Origin: Thermodesulfobacteriota bacterium
Lineage (GTDB): Bacteria > Desulfobacterota_D > UBA1144
Reading direction: 5' to 3'
Length of the DNA stretch: 64,000 bases
Assembly: GCA_030835345.1 (NCBI GenBank)
Contig: JAURPH010000008.1
Coordinates: forward strand, 23,547-87,546
The number at the start of each line of letters is the position of its first letter. Positions within the stretch are counted from its first letter, which is position 1. The notes beneath the pieces were generated by a model, which saw only the letters and a program-made list of their open reading frames with translations, searched no databases and was not told where the DNA came from. Below, piece by piece: positions 32,152 to 42,504 of this stretch. Both the position numbers and the translations under genes were made by a program.

Positions 32152-33245
32152 TATCTTATTTTTAATGTTGCTATTGCTATTAATGAGAAAATTATTCCTA
32201 TAATCCAAAATCTAATAACTATTTTTGACTCTTTAATCCCTAATTTTTCAAAATGGTGATGTATTGGCGCAATTAAAAATATTCTTCTGTTAAACATTCT
32301 AAATGAAAAGATTTGAATAATTACTGATATTGCTTCTATTACAAAGACTCCACCTATTATAAGTAATAGAAATTCTTGTTTAATCAAGATAGCTACTAAT
32401 CCCAAGGTTGCACCCATTGGTATCGAGCCGGTATCTCCCATAAAGATTTGAGCTGGATTTGAGTTATACCAGAGAAAGCCTAGAAGACTTCCTATGAGTG
32501 CTGCAATGAAAACAACTATCTCTCCGACATTAGAAATAAATGGCAGATATAAATAAGATGAATAAACACTGTTTCCAGCAATATATGTAAATATTGTAAT
32601 AGAAGAAAAGGATATTATTAGGCTTCCTGTAGCCAATCCATCAAGTCCATCAGTGAAATTTACAGAATTAGATGATCCTAATATTATGAATATCATTAGA
32701 ACAAAATATATAGAGCCAAGATTGAATATGTTTTTTGTAAATGGAAGGATTATGTTATTAATATTTTTGGTTTCTTTCTGATAAATAAAGGAATCAGATT
32801 GCTCAATTATTAGCCAACTAATTAGAATTGTTACTAATATTTGAATTAAAAATTTTAATTGTATTTTTAAACCAGTTCCTTTTCTTAGCTTTATAAAGTC
32901 ATCAATAAATCCGGTTATGGCAAATAATGTATATGTGCAAATTAGGATTTGAATCTTTGAATTAGATAAATCACTGAATAGTAAAGTTGAAATTAAAATT
33001 GAAACCCCAATTAACAAGCCACCCATATTGGGAGTTCCTGTCTTTTTTTTATGGTTTTCGTCTAAGTATTTATTTATGGTTTCACCTGAATTTTTATTTA
33101 TTAGGAAGTTTATGAATTTCTTCCCAAGTAAAACAACAAATAAAAAGCTTATAATTCCAGCTAAAATTGATCTAAAAGTTATATATTGAAAGAGATTTAA
33201 TAAGGGAATTGAATCTATAAAATTTAAATATAAATAGTGAAACAT
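32151..33245 (-). CDS. mraY: Phospho-MurNAc-pentapeptide transferase
   Basis: HKKKTGTPNMGGLLI, NSVNFTDGLDGLATG, PIHHHFEKLGIKESKIVIRFW. Confidence 0.98.
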   Translation of the reverse strand: MFHYLYLNFIDSIPLLNLFQYITFRSILAGIISFLFVVLLGKKFINFLINKNSGETINKYLDENHKKKTGTPNMGGLLIGVSILISTLLFSDLSNSKIQILICTYTLFAITGFIDDFIKLRKGTGLKIQLKFLIQILVTILISWLIIEQSDSFIYQKETKNINNIILPFTKNIFNLGSIYFVLMIFIILGSSNSVNFTDGLDGLATGSLIISFSSITIFTYIAGNSVYSSYLYLPFISNVGEIVVFIAALIGSLLGFLWYNSNPAQIFMGDTGSIPMGATLGLVAILIKQEFLLLIIGGVFVIEAISVIIQIFSFRMFNRRIFLIAPIHHHFEKLGIKESKIVIRFWIIGIIFSLIAIATLKIR

Positions 33246-34597
33246 TAAATTTCTAAAAACTCCAAAATTTTCTCCATTTTTGATCCACGAGAACCTTTGA
33301 TAAGAATAACAGTATTATCAATTTTCTTTAAATCCAAAAAATTTGATATATCACTATGGTTTGCAAGTATAGTTGCAGGGATTTTTTGATTAATGCCCCT
33401 TAAGTAACTATTACAATTTGTACCATAAATATATGCTTGATTGAATTTTTCAGAACAAAGTAGTTCTCCAATTTTTTGATGTTCATTTTTTTCAATATCA
33501 CCTAGTTCAAGCATGTCTCCCAGAATTGCAATTTTATTAAGTTTGGGAAAAATTGCATTTGTCATCTCGATAGCAGTCTTCATTGAATTAGGATTTGCAT
33601 TATATGAATCATTGATAATAAAATTGCTACCAGTTTGTTTAATATTGAAACGATTAGAGATTCCATTATATTCTTCTAGCCCTTTCTTTATAAGCTCTGG
33701 TTTAATATTTAATGTTTTTGCAGATGCTATTACTGCTAATGAATTATAAATATTATTAATACCAGGTGCTTTTATTTTTATCTTGATTTTTTCTTTATTT
33801 ATCGTGATTGAGAATTCATTATAAGAGTCTGATATTTCTTCACCTTTGGTATCAGAATCTGTGATAATAGAGAATGACATTTTTTTAAATTTTAAATTAT
33901 TACATTTTTCTGCTAATAATTTATTATCAGCATTAAATATAAGAAAATTCTGAGGACCAAAAAATTTTGTTATATTAAATTTTTCTTTAAGAATTTCACT
34001 TTCATTTTTTAAATATAAGGTGTGCCCTTTTCCAATGTTTGTAATGACTGATAGGTTAGGTCTTGCTATATTTGATAAAGCTTCAATTTCTCCGGGACTA
34101 TTTGTACCCATTTCTAATATTAATACCTCAACACTTTCATTTAAATCCAATATGGTCAGAGGTAAGCCAATATTATTATTATTATTTCCTTGAGTTTTAT
34201 GAACAATGAATTTTTGCCCAAGAACACTTGCCATAATTTCCTTCGTTGATGTTTTACCATTTGTTCCTGTTATTCCTATTTTAAATATTCTGTCTTCTTG
34301 TTGGAGGATAAATGCAGAAAATTTTTGAATGAAATCCAATGTTGATTTTACATGGATTGAGTTTGGGTTGATTTCCTCTGATATACAAAAAGCGGCCCCT
34401 TCTTGAAATGCTTTTTGAACAAAGGTGTTTCCATTAAAGTTTTCCCCACTTAAGGCTATGAATATATCGTTTTTTTTTAATTTTCTAGTATCAGTACATA
34501 TTTCTCCAAGTTTTTCATAGTTTATATTTATTTTATTAGACAATATTCCATTATATTGATTTAAGAATTTGGATAAATATTTCTTATAAAGCTTCAT
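33245..34597 (-). CDS. murF: UDP-MurNAc-tripeptide-D-Ala-D-Ala ligase
   Basis: GITGTNGKTSTKEIMASVL, NDSYNANPNSMKTAIE. Confidence 0.97.
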   Translation of the reverse strand: MKLYKKYLSKFLNQYNGILSNKININYEKLGEICTDTRKLKKNDIFIALSGENFNGNTFVQKAFQEGAAFCISEEINPNSIHVKSTLDFIQKFSAFILQQEDRIFKIGITGTNGKTSTKEIMASVLGQKFIVHKTQGNNNNNIGLPLTILDLNESVEVLILEMGTNSPGEIEALSNIARPNLSVITNIGKGHTLYLKNESEILKEKFNITKFFGPQNFLIFNADNKLLAEKCNNLKFKKMSFSIITDSDTKGEEISDSYNEFSITINKEKIKIKIKAPGINNIYNSLAVIASAKTLNIKPELIKKGLEEYNGISNRFNIKQTGSNFIINDSYNANPNSMKTAIEMTNAIFPKLNKIAILGDMLELGDIEKNEHQKIGELLCSEKFNQAYIYGTNCNSYLRGINQKIPATILANHSDISNFLDLKKIDNTVILIKGSRGSKMEKILEFLEI

Positions 34598-36041
34598 CTC
34601 TCAAAATTTGTGAAACAACTTTATGGTCTGAATATGCTTCTCTTACTCCATTGATCTCTTGATAATCTTCATGACCTTTACCAGCAATTAATACTATATC
34701 TTCTTTATTAGATGCGATAATAGCTCTATTTATTGCCTCTTTTCTATTTAAAATAATCTTTATTTTATTGGAATTTTGAATCCCTTCTATTATATCATTA
34801 ATAATCTTTTTGGGATTTTCTGTTCTAGGATTGTCATTGGTTAAATATATTTTATCCGAATATTTGACAGCAATTCGTCCCATTTTAGCCCTTTTTTTGA
34901 TATCCCTGTCACCTCCACAGCCAAAAATCGTGATAATTTTATTGTTAGGATATTCTATTTTTATTGATTTCAATGTTTTATTCAATGCATCGTGTGTATG
35001 AGCATAATCGATAAAAATAATTCTTTCTTTCTTCCCCACAGGTTCCAGTCTTCCTTTTGCACCTTTAAAAGAGGCAATTTTATTTATTATTAATTTAAGG
35101 GGCTTTTTCTTTACAATAGAAAATGCGAATGCTGCAAGTATATTCTCAAAATTAAAGTTCCCAAACATAGGCGTAGAAATTGTACAACTTTTTTTATTAA
35201 ATATGATTTTTAATTCATATTTTTTTTTAACTTTATTAATTTTTTGGATATAAAAATCTGCTGATGAGTTTTTAATCGAATATGTGTAATATTTTATTGA
35301 TTTTTTTCTTTCTTCAAGGATTTTTAATCCATATTTATCATCAATATTGATTATTGCAAATTTATTTTTTTTTCTACTTTTATTTAAATATTGTGAAAAT
35401 AATTTATTTTTAGCCTTAAAATAATTAGTCATATTTTTATGAAAATCGAAATGATCTTGTGTCAAATTGGTAAAAATTGCTGATTCAAATTCAATTCCAT
35501 GCACTCTCTCTTGGTCTAGGGCATGTGAAGAAGTTTCCATAAATAAGTTTTCAATTTTTTTTTCTTTCATTTTTTTTAATATTTTATTTATTTCGTAACA
35601 ATCAGGAGTCGTTAATTTAGCCTTTTCTTTTTGCTTTCCATATTGAATGTTAATTGTTCCAATAACTCCAGACTTTTCTAGGCCCCAAATATGAGAAAGC
35701 AATGCAGCAATAGAGCTTTTACCATTAGTTCCGGTAATTCCACAGATACTAATTTTTTTTGATGGGTGTCCGAATATTCTTGAGCATTCTTCTGAGTAGA
35801 AACTTCTAACATTGTTTGAATAAATTTTAATTATTTTATCGTTTCCAATTTTTTTTAATGAGCCTTTCTTGCCACTTATTATTATTTTTGCCCCTTTTTT
35901 GATAGCTTCAGGTATATAGTCATTTCCATCTACATTACTTCCAGATATTGCAAAAAAAGCACCTCCATCTTGGATTTTTCTTGTTGAATTTGAAATTTGA
36001 GATATAGAATTATTTTTTAGAAATTTTGGATTTTTATACAT
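34584..36041 (-). CDS. murE: UDP-MurNAc-tripeptide synthetase (ORF extends to 36077; likely start 36041)
   Basis: GITGTNGKSSIAALLSHI, TSSHALDQERVHGIEF, DYAHTHDAL, DNPRTENP. Confidence 0.97.
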   Translation of the reverse strand: MYKNPKFLKNNSISQISNSTRKIQDGGAFFAISGSNVDGNDYIPEAIKKGAKIIISGKKGSLKKIGNDKIIKIYSNNVRSFYSEECSRIFGHPSKKISICGITGTNGKSSIAALLSHIWGLEKSGVIGTINIQYGKQKEKAKLTTPDCYEINKILKKMKEKKIENLFMETSSHALDQERVHGIEFESAIFTNLTQDHFDFHKNMTNYFKAKNKLFSQYLNKSRKKNKFAIINIDDKYGLKILEERKKSIKYYTYSIKNSSADFYIQKINKVKKKYELKIIFNKKSCTISTPMFGNFNFENILAAFAFSIVKKKPLKLIINKIASFKGAKGRLEPVGKKERIIFIDYAHTHDALNKTLKSIKIEYPNNKIITIFGCGGDRDIKKRAKMGRIAVKYSDKIYLTNDNPRTENPKKIINDIIEGIQNSNKIKIILNRKEAINRAIIASNKEDIVLIAGKGHEDYQEINGVREAYSDHKVVSQILRDEAL

Positions 36042-36042
36042 A

Positions 36043-37938
36043 TTAAATTCCAGGTTCAAGAAATACTTCAACTTCATCTAGGTGAGATATCTCTTCACCA
36101 GGCTCAGGAATTTGTCTTTTTACATAACCATTACCTTTTAAATTAATTTTAATTTTATTTTTCTTTGCAATGTTTATAACCTCTTTTTTACCTTTACCTA
36201 AAAAAGATGGAACATTTTTTTGAGAAGCTATTTCATTAAACCCATCCTCATCAACTAATATTTTTTCCATTGTCCTTTTGAAGGTTGGAGCAGCCCATCT
36301 TCCTCCGTATGCGTTTGGACCTTTAGGATAATCTATTGTTATTACTGAAACTAATTGTGGATTTTCTGTTGGTGCAAATCCAATAAACGAAACAATAAAC
36401 CTTTTTTTATGATATTTCCCGTTTTCAGCAAATTGTGCTGTTCCAGTTTTTCCAGATACATCAATTCCTTTAACCTCGGCTCGATATGCTGATCCTGTTT
36501 CAACAACTTCCTTGAGCATTTTTCTAATCTTTTTTGTTGTTTGATATTTTAAAACCCTTGTATCTTTTGCCAACTTATGATCATAAACAATCTTCCCATT
36601 TCTTTTTTCTATTCTTTTAATTATATATGGCTCAACAAATGTTCCACCATTTGCTATTATTGATAATGCTTGTGCTAATTGAATTGCAGATACAGACATC
36701 CCTTGTCCAAAACTTATATTCGCTAGTTTAATTCTGCTCCAATTATTTGGATCAGAAAGCAAACCATTTCCTTCTCCAGGCAAGCCAATATTTGTTCTCT
36801 TTCCAAAGCCAAATAACTTAAGATACTCATAATATTTTTCACCTGTTAATTTTTCAATAATTTTAGAAGCACCAATATTACTTGAATAACGAAGTATGTC
36901 TTCAGGATTTAGCTTCCCTTTTGGATTAACATCCTTTATTGTATGCCCTCCGATTTTTCTTTTCCCATTTTCACAATCAATTATAGTTTCTTCATTAATT
37001 ACCCCTTCATTTAATGCTGAAGCCACTAAAAAACTTTTCATAATCGATCCAGGCTCGAACATATTCCATATAGGTAAGTTTTTCTTCTCAATGCTTGAGT
37101 ATTCAGAGTATTTATTAGGATTAAAAAATGGATAAGATGCCATAGCATATATTTCCCCGGTGTTTGGGTTCATTAATATTCCATAACCTCTTAAAGAACC
37201 AGACTCCTTAACAGTTTTTTCAATTTCTTCCTCTAATACGAATTGGTATTTACTATTTATTGTAAGAGTAATATCAGAACCAGAACTAATTGAACTTGTT
37301 GAAGTGCTACCAGCAATAATTTTACCCATCCCATCTTTATAAACTTTTATCGTTTTCTTTGCCCCTAAAAGATGCTCATCGTACTTATATTCTATTCCTT
37401 CCATTCCAACCTGATCTATATTCGTATGCCCTAATATTTGACCAGCTAAGTGGTTAGATGGATATATTCTTTTGGGCTCCATTTGAATTCCAACATGTTT
37501 GAGATTCAGATTCTTTATTTTTTCTCCCTCTTCAGGGCTCGCCAATCTCTTTACCCATACAAAATATTTTTTAGAATCTAGTTTCTTTTCAACTTGTTCT
37601 TTTGGAATCTTTAAAATTTTAGATAGTTGTTTTGTATATAGCTTTTTATTTTTTATAGCCCTTGGATTTAAATAAATTGATGGATATTCAACACTTGTGG
37701 CAAGTATTTCTCCATTTGTATCTTTTATCGTTCCCCTGTCGCCGGTTAGTGTGAAAGGATTGCTAATAGCAGCAGAAAACTTTAATGGCTTTTCATTATC
37801 TATTATTTGTAAGAAGAATATTTTACTAACTATTAATAAGCTTACTATTAAAAAAATAAATCTTATTATCTTCACCCTTTTTATAAAACTATTTTCTTCT
37901 TTTTTGAGAGCAGCAATAATTTTACTCATATTTAACAC
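36043..37938 (-). CDS. ftsI: Penicillin-binding protein FtsI/PBP3 with C-terminal PASTA-like domain
   Basis: FEPGSIMKSF (SxxK), YSSNIGASKI (SxN), VSGKTGTAQ (KTG); C-terminal NVPSFLGKGKKEVINIAKKNKIKI...PEPGEEI resembles PASTA. Confidence 0.95.
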   Translation of the reverse strand: MLNMSKIIAALKKEENSFIKRVKIIRFIFLIVSLLIVSKIFFLQIIDNEKPLKFSAAISNPFTLTGDRGTIKDTNGEILATSVEYPSIYLNPRAIKNKKLYTKQLSKILKIPKEQVEKKLDSKKYFVWVKRLASPEEGEKIKNLNLKHVGIQMEPKRIYPSNHLAGQILGHTNIDQVGMEGIEYKYDEHLLGAKKTIKVYKDGMGKIIAGSTSTSSISSGSDITLTINSKYQFVLEEEIEKTVKESGSLRGYGILMNPNTGEIYAMASYPFFNPNKYSEYSSIEKKNLPIWNMFEPGSIMKSFLVASALNEGVINEETIIDCENGKRKIGGHTIKDVNPKGKLNPEDILRYSSNIGASKIIEKLTGEKYYEYLKLFGFGKRTNIGLPGEGNGLLSDPNNWSRIKLANISFGQGMSVSAIQLAQALSIIANGGTFVEPYIIKRIEKRNGKIVYDHKLAKDTRVLKYQTTKKIRKMLKEVVETGSAYRAEVKGIDVSGKTGTAQFAENGKYHKKRFIVSFIGFAPTENPQLVSVITIDYPKGPNAYGGRWAAPTFKRTMEKILVDEDGFNEIASQKNVPSFLGKGKKEVINIAKKNKIKINLKGNGYVKRQIPEPGEEISHLDEVEVFLEPGI

Positions 37939-38245
37939 TCTTTATATCTTTCTTCTTAGGAAATATCATTCCATTAGATACAGCAATTTTTTTTATTCTA
38001 TAATTAGATTTTAAAGCTGATATCTTGGTTCTTAAAAGTTTATTCTCCAACTTGGTTTTTTTAAGAATTTTACTGTTTTCTGCTAATGAATAACCCAATT
38101 TTGTTATATTAGCTTTTATTGAAATTATTGATAACAACAGTATTACTATTAAGAATAGGAGGTAAGATTTTTTAAATAAATCTTTAGCGGCTTTAATCAC
38201 TCTAGATTTTTCTCTGATTAAGCCAATTAATCCCGAATTAATCAT
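37922..38245 (-). CDS. ftsL: FtsL-like cell division protein
   Basis: 107 aa with one TM followed by a coiled-coil stretch; syntenic between rsmH and ftsI. Confidence 0.7.
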   Translation of the reverse strand: MINSGLIGLIREKSRVIKAAKDLFKKSYLLFLIVILLLSIISIKANITKLGYSLAENSKILKKTKLENKLLRTKISALKSNYRIKKIAVSNGMIFPKKKDIKSVKYE

Positions 38246-39156
38246 ATTGCTTCCCCAACTCTTAATTTTGCACTTCTTGAACTTGGGTTTTGATTTATTT
38301 CAGATTCAGATGGAAGAATAGGTTTTTTTGTAATAATCTTCAATTCTGATTTTTTATTACAATCACAAAGCATTTGTGTTGATGGACAAATACAATCTTT
38401 TTCTGAAAGTTTCATGAAATTTTTAACAATTCGGTCTTCTAAAGAGTGAAACGAGATAACCATTAGCCTACCTTTAGGCTTTAACAGACTTAATGAGGTT
38501 TTAAGAAATTCTTTTAACGATTCTAGCTCATTATTGACTTCAATTCTCAAGGCCATAAATGTTTTTGTTGATGAGTTTATTTTCGATTTTTTCGATGAGC
38601 ATCTGTCAATAAGATCAGAGAGCTCTTTACAAGTATTTATCTTTTTTTTAGTTCTTTCTTTGCATATATAGCTTGCAATTTTGTAATGATTTCTTTCTTC
38701 ACCAAAGTCTTTCAACATAGTAGATAGATTGTTCAAATTATAGTTATTAATTATATAATGAGCATCTAAAATTTGATTTTTATCCATTCTCATATCTAGT
38801 CTTTCATCACTTGTGAAGCTAAAGCCTCTTTTTTTGTTTAATAATTGATAAGTTGATATTCCAAGATCTGCTAGTATGTAATCAACTTTATCATCAATAT
38901 AATTTTTTAGGTTTTTAAAATTGGTATGAAAATATTTTATATTTTTTCTAAATGAGGACAGTCTTTCCTTTGCAATTTCAATTGATTCCTTATCTTGATC
39001 AAAACATAAAAAATTAAATTTCCCTGAACTTGCTTCAGATATTGAAAAGGTATGTCCACCCATACCTAAAGTTGCATCTACAAATGTTTTGTTTTCTTCC
39101 GTATTTATAAAAGATATTATTTCATTTTTCATCACTGAATAATGACTATATTCCAT
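38242..39156 (-). CDS. rsmH: 16S rRNA (cytosine1402-N4)-methyltransferase
   Basis: HYSVMKNEIISFI, DATLGMGGHTFSI, DLGISTYQL, RGFSFTSDERLDMRMD. Confidence 0.97.
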   Translation of the reverse strand: MEYSHYSVMKNEIISFINTEENKTFVDATLGMGGHTFSISEASSGKFNFLCFDQDKESIEIAKERLSSFRKNIKYFHTNFKNLKNYIDDKVDYILADLGISTYQLLNKKRGFSFTSDERLDMRMDKNQILDAHYIINNYNLNNLSTMLKDFGEERNHYKIASYICKERTKKKINTCKELSDLIDRCSSKKSKINSSTKTFMALRIEVNNELESLKEFLKTSLSLLKPKGRLMVISFHSLEDRIVKNFMKLSEKDCICPSTQMLCDCNKKSELKIITKKPILPSESEINQNPSSRSAKLRVGEAI

Positions 39157-39583
39157 CTAAAACATCCCTGCTTCTTTGAAAGTTTTTAAAACTATTCTTT
39201 GAATTTACATTCCATGATTTTTCCGACCAAATTTCAAATCGAGTTAAAAGACCAACAAATATTAAATTTTTATTTAATCCAAGATCTTTTCTAAGAATTT
39301 GAGGAATGTTAATTCTACCCTCTGTGTCAATTTCACATTCATTTGCATTACCAATTAAATGTCTTTCGAAATCAACTGTGTTTTTTTTAAACCTTGGAAG
39401 TTTTAAAATCCTCTTCTCTAATTTTTCCCATTCTGGTAAGGGATAGCATGATAAACAGTTTTCAAAGAGAGTAATTATGACTTTTGATGTCTTGTATGCT
39501 CTTTTAAGGTTTTCTCTAAATTTTGAAGGAATACTAACCCTTCCAGTTTTAGATATGAGATGTACAAATTGTCCTCTGAACAA
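39146..39583 (-). CDS. mraZ: Transcriptional regulator MraZ (TTG start)
   Basis: MFRGQF...SKTGRVSIPSKFR...CEIDTEGRINIPQILRKDLGL: two SpoVT/AbrB-like repeats. N-terminal MFRG supports the TTG start. Confidence 0.93.
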   Translation of the reverse strand: MFRGQFVHLISKTGRVSIPSKFRENLKRAYKTSKVIITLFENCLSCYPLPEWEKLEKRILKLPRFKKNTVDFERHLIGNANECEIDTEGRINIPQILRKDLGLNKNLIFVGLLTRFEIWSEKSWNVNSKNSFKNFQRSRDVLDGI

Positions 39584-39631
39584 AATAAAACTCCATTTAT
39601 GCCAAAATATGACAAAACCTGCCTTATATAG

Positions 39632-39660
39632 ATTCTAAGAAAATTATTTAATAAAGTCAA
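39632..39660 (-). promoter_or_regulatory. Putative sigma-70 promoter for the dcw operon (TTGACT-N17-TAGAAT)
   Basis: Hexamers with exact 17-bp spacer upstream of mraZ on the minus strand. Confidence 0.65.
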
Positions 39661-39681
39661 TAAGATAAGATATTATTTTGT

Positions 39682-39924
39682 ATGCCAAACATCAAAATTA
39701 AATTAAAAGAAATATCTGATATCGTAAATTTTCAGTTTTATTATTCCCAATATCAACATATTGGCTGGCCAAGGTCTTCGAGAAAGGTCTCGACCATTAT
39801 TACAATTTATACAACTAGTGACTTGATTGAAAAAAATTTAGGAATCTTAATGTTAATAAAAAAGTATTTAAATTTTGAGATTATGAGTACTACATTAAAA
39901 TCTGTGAGTTCTATTCCTGATTAA
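39682..39924 (+). CDS. Small hypothetical ORF (80 aa)
   Basis: Only open frame filling the mraZ/MBL gap; no RBS; TATTAT 5 nt upstream of ATG. Low certainty. Confidence 0.4.
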   Translation: MPNIKIKLKEISDIVNFQFYYSQYQHIGWPRSSRKVSTIITIYTTSDLIEKNLGILMLIKKYLNFEIMSTTLKSVSSIPD

Positions 39925-40843
39925 TTAAATGAATAAATCCTGTAATACTTCCAACTAAAGCTTTTCTTAATCCACCAAAATCTTCTGGTGCAGTAAAAAG
40001 TCTGCCTGATTCTTGGTCAACTCCAGATATTTCTTTCGCAATAGCTTCTTCTTCGCTAATTCCTCTTTTTAAACAATCTGCAACACAGAGTTTCCATGAT
40101 TCAAGTTGGTCAATGTGTTTTTTTAAGAGTAGATCTGCATTTGGCCTAATTGCATGGTGAGCGTATGCAATTTTTTCAGGCTTATATTCAATCATCGCAT
40201 TTAATGATTCAACTCCTGAGCTCATCCTGTATGGATGAGGTGTAGTAGGAACAAGAGCATCGTTTAGTCCAGGTATAAACATTCCAGCAGAATCTCCTGA
40301 AAACATTATTTTTTTATCCATCATCATGAAACTAAAATGATGACTTGCATGGCCAGGAGTTTCTATCCATTGGAATTCTACACCCTCAACATTTATCTCA
40401 AAAGTTTTATCTTGAATTGCTATGAGGCAATCCTCATTAACGGGATCGGGTTTTTGATACATTTCTGCAACCCATCCTAATGTATCAAGTGATGATTGCC
40501 AGAGAACTTTATATGGATCAATTAAGTGTGGAACACCCCTCCTATGGACAATTACTTCAGTGTCTGGGAAGTTTTTTAAAAGAGTTCCTAATCCCCCTGA
40601 ATGATCTAAATGAATATGTGTAAGAAATACGAATTTAAGATTTTTCTTGTTTACTCCCATAATTTTCAACTGTCTTTCTAGTTCTGGGATGCCAACTTTT
40701 GGTCCTACATCTACTAATATAAAAGAGTTTTCAGCTTTTATTAGGTAAGGGGCTATGAATTCGGTTTCATTATCCACCTTAAGATCTAATTGCCAAATAT
40801 TTTCTTCCAAATGTCTTATGTTTTCCATTGAAAAAGCCTCCAA
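39911..40843 (-). CDS. Metallo-beta-lactamase-fold hydrolase
   Basis: THIHLDHSGG (HxHxDH), TPGHASHHFSFMM, FSGDSAG. Confidence 0.92.
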   Translation of the reverse strand: MEAFSMENIRHLEENIWQLDLKVDNETEFIAPYLIKAENSFILVDVGPKVGIPELERQLKIMGVNKKNLKFVFLTHIHLDHSGGLGTLLKNFPDTEVIVHRRGVPHLIDPYKVLWQSSLDTLGWVAEMYQKPDPVNEDCLIAIQDKTFEINVEGVEFQWIETPGHASHHFSFMMMDKKIMFSGDSAGMFIPGLNDALVPTTPHPYRMSSGVESLNAMIEYKPEKIAYAHHAIRPNADLLLKKHIDQLESWKLCVADCLKRGISEEEAIAKEISGVDQESGRLFTAPEDFGGLRKALVGSITGFIHLINQE

Positions 40844-40937
40844 GTATTTTCTACATTGTTAGATACTATAAATATCATAGCAAATATATAAAAAATTCTT
40901 TTAATTTAATATCAGTTTATAGTTTAATTATAACAAT

Positions 40938-42467
40938 ATGATGGGTAAAGATAAAAAGAAAAAATTTTCACCATCTGTTAATGTAGCAGTTTTAACTTTT
41001 TTAAGTAGAGTTTTTGGTTATCTAAGAGACTTAATAATAACTTTTTTCTTTGGTGCCAATACATTTACAGATTCATTTTATGTCGCTTTTAGGATACCTA
41101 ATTTATTTAGGAGATTACTTGCAGAGGGTACATTAAGTTCTACATTAGTTCCCTTTTTTACTAAATATATTAATAATAAAGATGAAAATAGTTTTGCAAA
41201 ATTTCGTTCAGAAATTTTCTCAATCCTTATTCTGGTTCTTATTTTTTTTACATTATTATTCTTTTTTTTCTCAAAAGAAATAGTATCGCTTTTTGCATTT
41301 GGATTTTCTGAAAATCAATTAGAATTGAGTTCACAATTGTTAAAGAGAATGTCACCTTTTCTATTTTTTATATCGCTATCAGCATTAAATATGGGGCTTT
41401 TAAATTCTAAAGGAAAATTTTTTGCACCTGCATTCTCACCCGTAATGTTTAATTTAGCAATAATTATAGTCTTATTTATCTGTTATTTCTTTTTAGAACT
41501 AACGATATATTCATTATCTTATGCTGTATTAATAGGTGCTATGGCTCAGTTCTTGATTCAGCTGCCGTTTATTTCACAAAACTATTTAACCTACAAATTT
41601 AGCCTCGAAAATTTCCTAAGCGAAGAAACAAAAACGGTAATCAAAATTTTAATACCTCAGGTAGTTGGGCTAGGTGTATATAATTTAAATATTTTAATCA
41701 ATACACAATTTGCATCATTTATGGCAGATGGATCAGTGACATATTTATATTTAGCAGAAAGATTATTAGAGTTTCCATTAGGAATTTTTGCAGTTTCTAT
41801 TGCAACTATTTCACTGACTCAACTTTCAGAATTTTCAAATAATAAGAATTTAGTAAAAATGTCTAAATATTTAAATGATAAAATGGCTTTTTTATATTTC
41901 CTATTATCTCCATGTTGCATAATTTTTATATTTTGGGGGGATAGTATTTGCGATTTACTTTATGTTAGAGGAGAGTTTACAATTAGTGACTCTTTATTCA
42001 CATACAAAGCTTTGATAGCTTATTCGATTGGATTGATATTTGTTGGCGGGGTGAGACTTTTAACTCAAGCTTTTTTCGCCATTAAAGATACAGCTACTCC
42101 AGTTAAGCTTGCAATGATTAATTTAATCTTGAATGCGGTTCTTTGCTATTTCTTCTCAATAGTTATAAATTTTGGTTTTGTTGGATTGGCCTTGTCATCA
42201 TCAATATCATCTATTGTTTTATTTTTCTGTCTTATATATTCTTTGAGAAAAAATAAAATAAATTTAAAACTGAATTTATTCTTTAAATGTTTAGTTTTTA
42301 TATTTTTCTCGTATGTTGCATTGTTTCTTTCAAATTATATTATCGAAATTTTGATTTTAAAAAGTTCAACTTTAATTCTATTTTTAAAATTATTATGTTT
42401 TGCTTCATTTTATTTTTTATTTTCATATTTTGCGAACATAAACGAGCTTAGGCTTATCAAAGAATAA
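40938..42467 (+). CDS. murJ: Lipid II flippase MurJ (MviN)
   Basis: 509 aa, multi-TM; SRVFGYLRDLIITFFFGAN, FRIPNLFRRLLAEGTLSSTLVPFFTKY. Confidence 0.96.
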   Translation: MMGKDKKKKFSPSVNVAVLTFLSRVFGYLRDLIITFFFGANTFTDSFYVAFRIPNLFRRLLAEGTLSSTLVPFFTKYINNKDENSFAKFRSEIFSILILVLIFFTLLFFFFSKEIVSLFAFGFSENQLELSSQLLKRMSPFLFFISLSALNMGLLNSKGKFFAPAFSPVMFNLAIIIVLFICYFFLELTIYSLSYAVLIGAMAQFLIQLPFISQNYLTYKFSLENFLSEETKTVIKILIPQVVGLGVYNLNILINTQFASFMADGSVTYLYLAERLLEFPLGIFAVSIATISLTQLSEFSNNKNLVKMSKYLNDKMAFLYFLLSPCCIIFIFWGDSICDLLYVRGEFTISDSLFTYKALIAYSIGLIFVGGVRLLTQAFFAIKDTATPVKLAMINLILNAVLCYFFSIVINFGFVGLALSSSISSIVLFFCLIYSLRKNKINLKLNLFFKCLVFIFFSYVALFLSNYIIEILILKSSTLILFLKLLCFASFYFLFSYFANINELRLIKE

Positions 42468-42504
42468 TGTTTTACATATTTAATATTTGTTTTAATCTAG
42501 AAAG

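Noticed and set aside
39584-39681. MraZ-binding TGGG-type direct repeats upstream of mraZ
   Set aside because: No clear evenly spaced TGGG repeats; only scattered TGGC/TGGA, so autoregulatory sites were not called.
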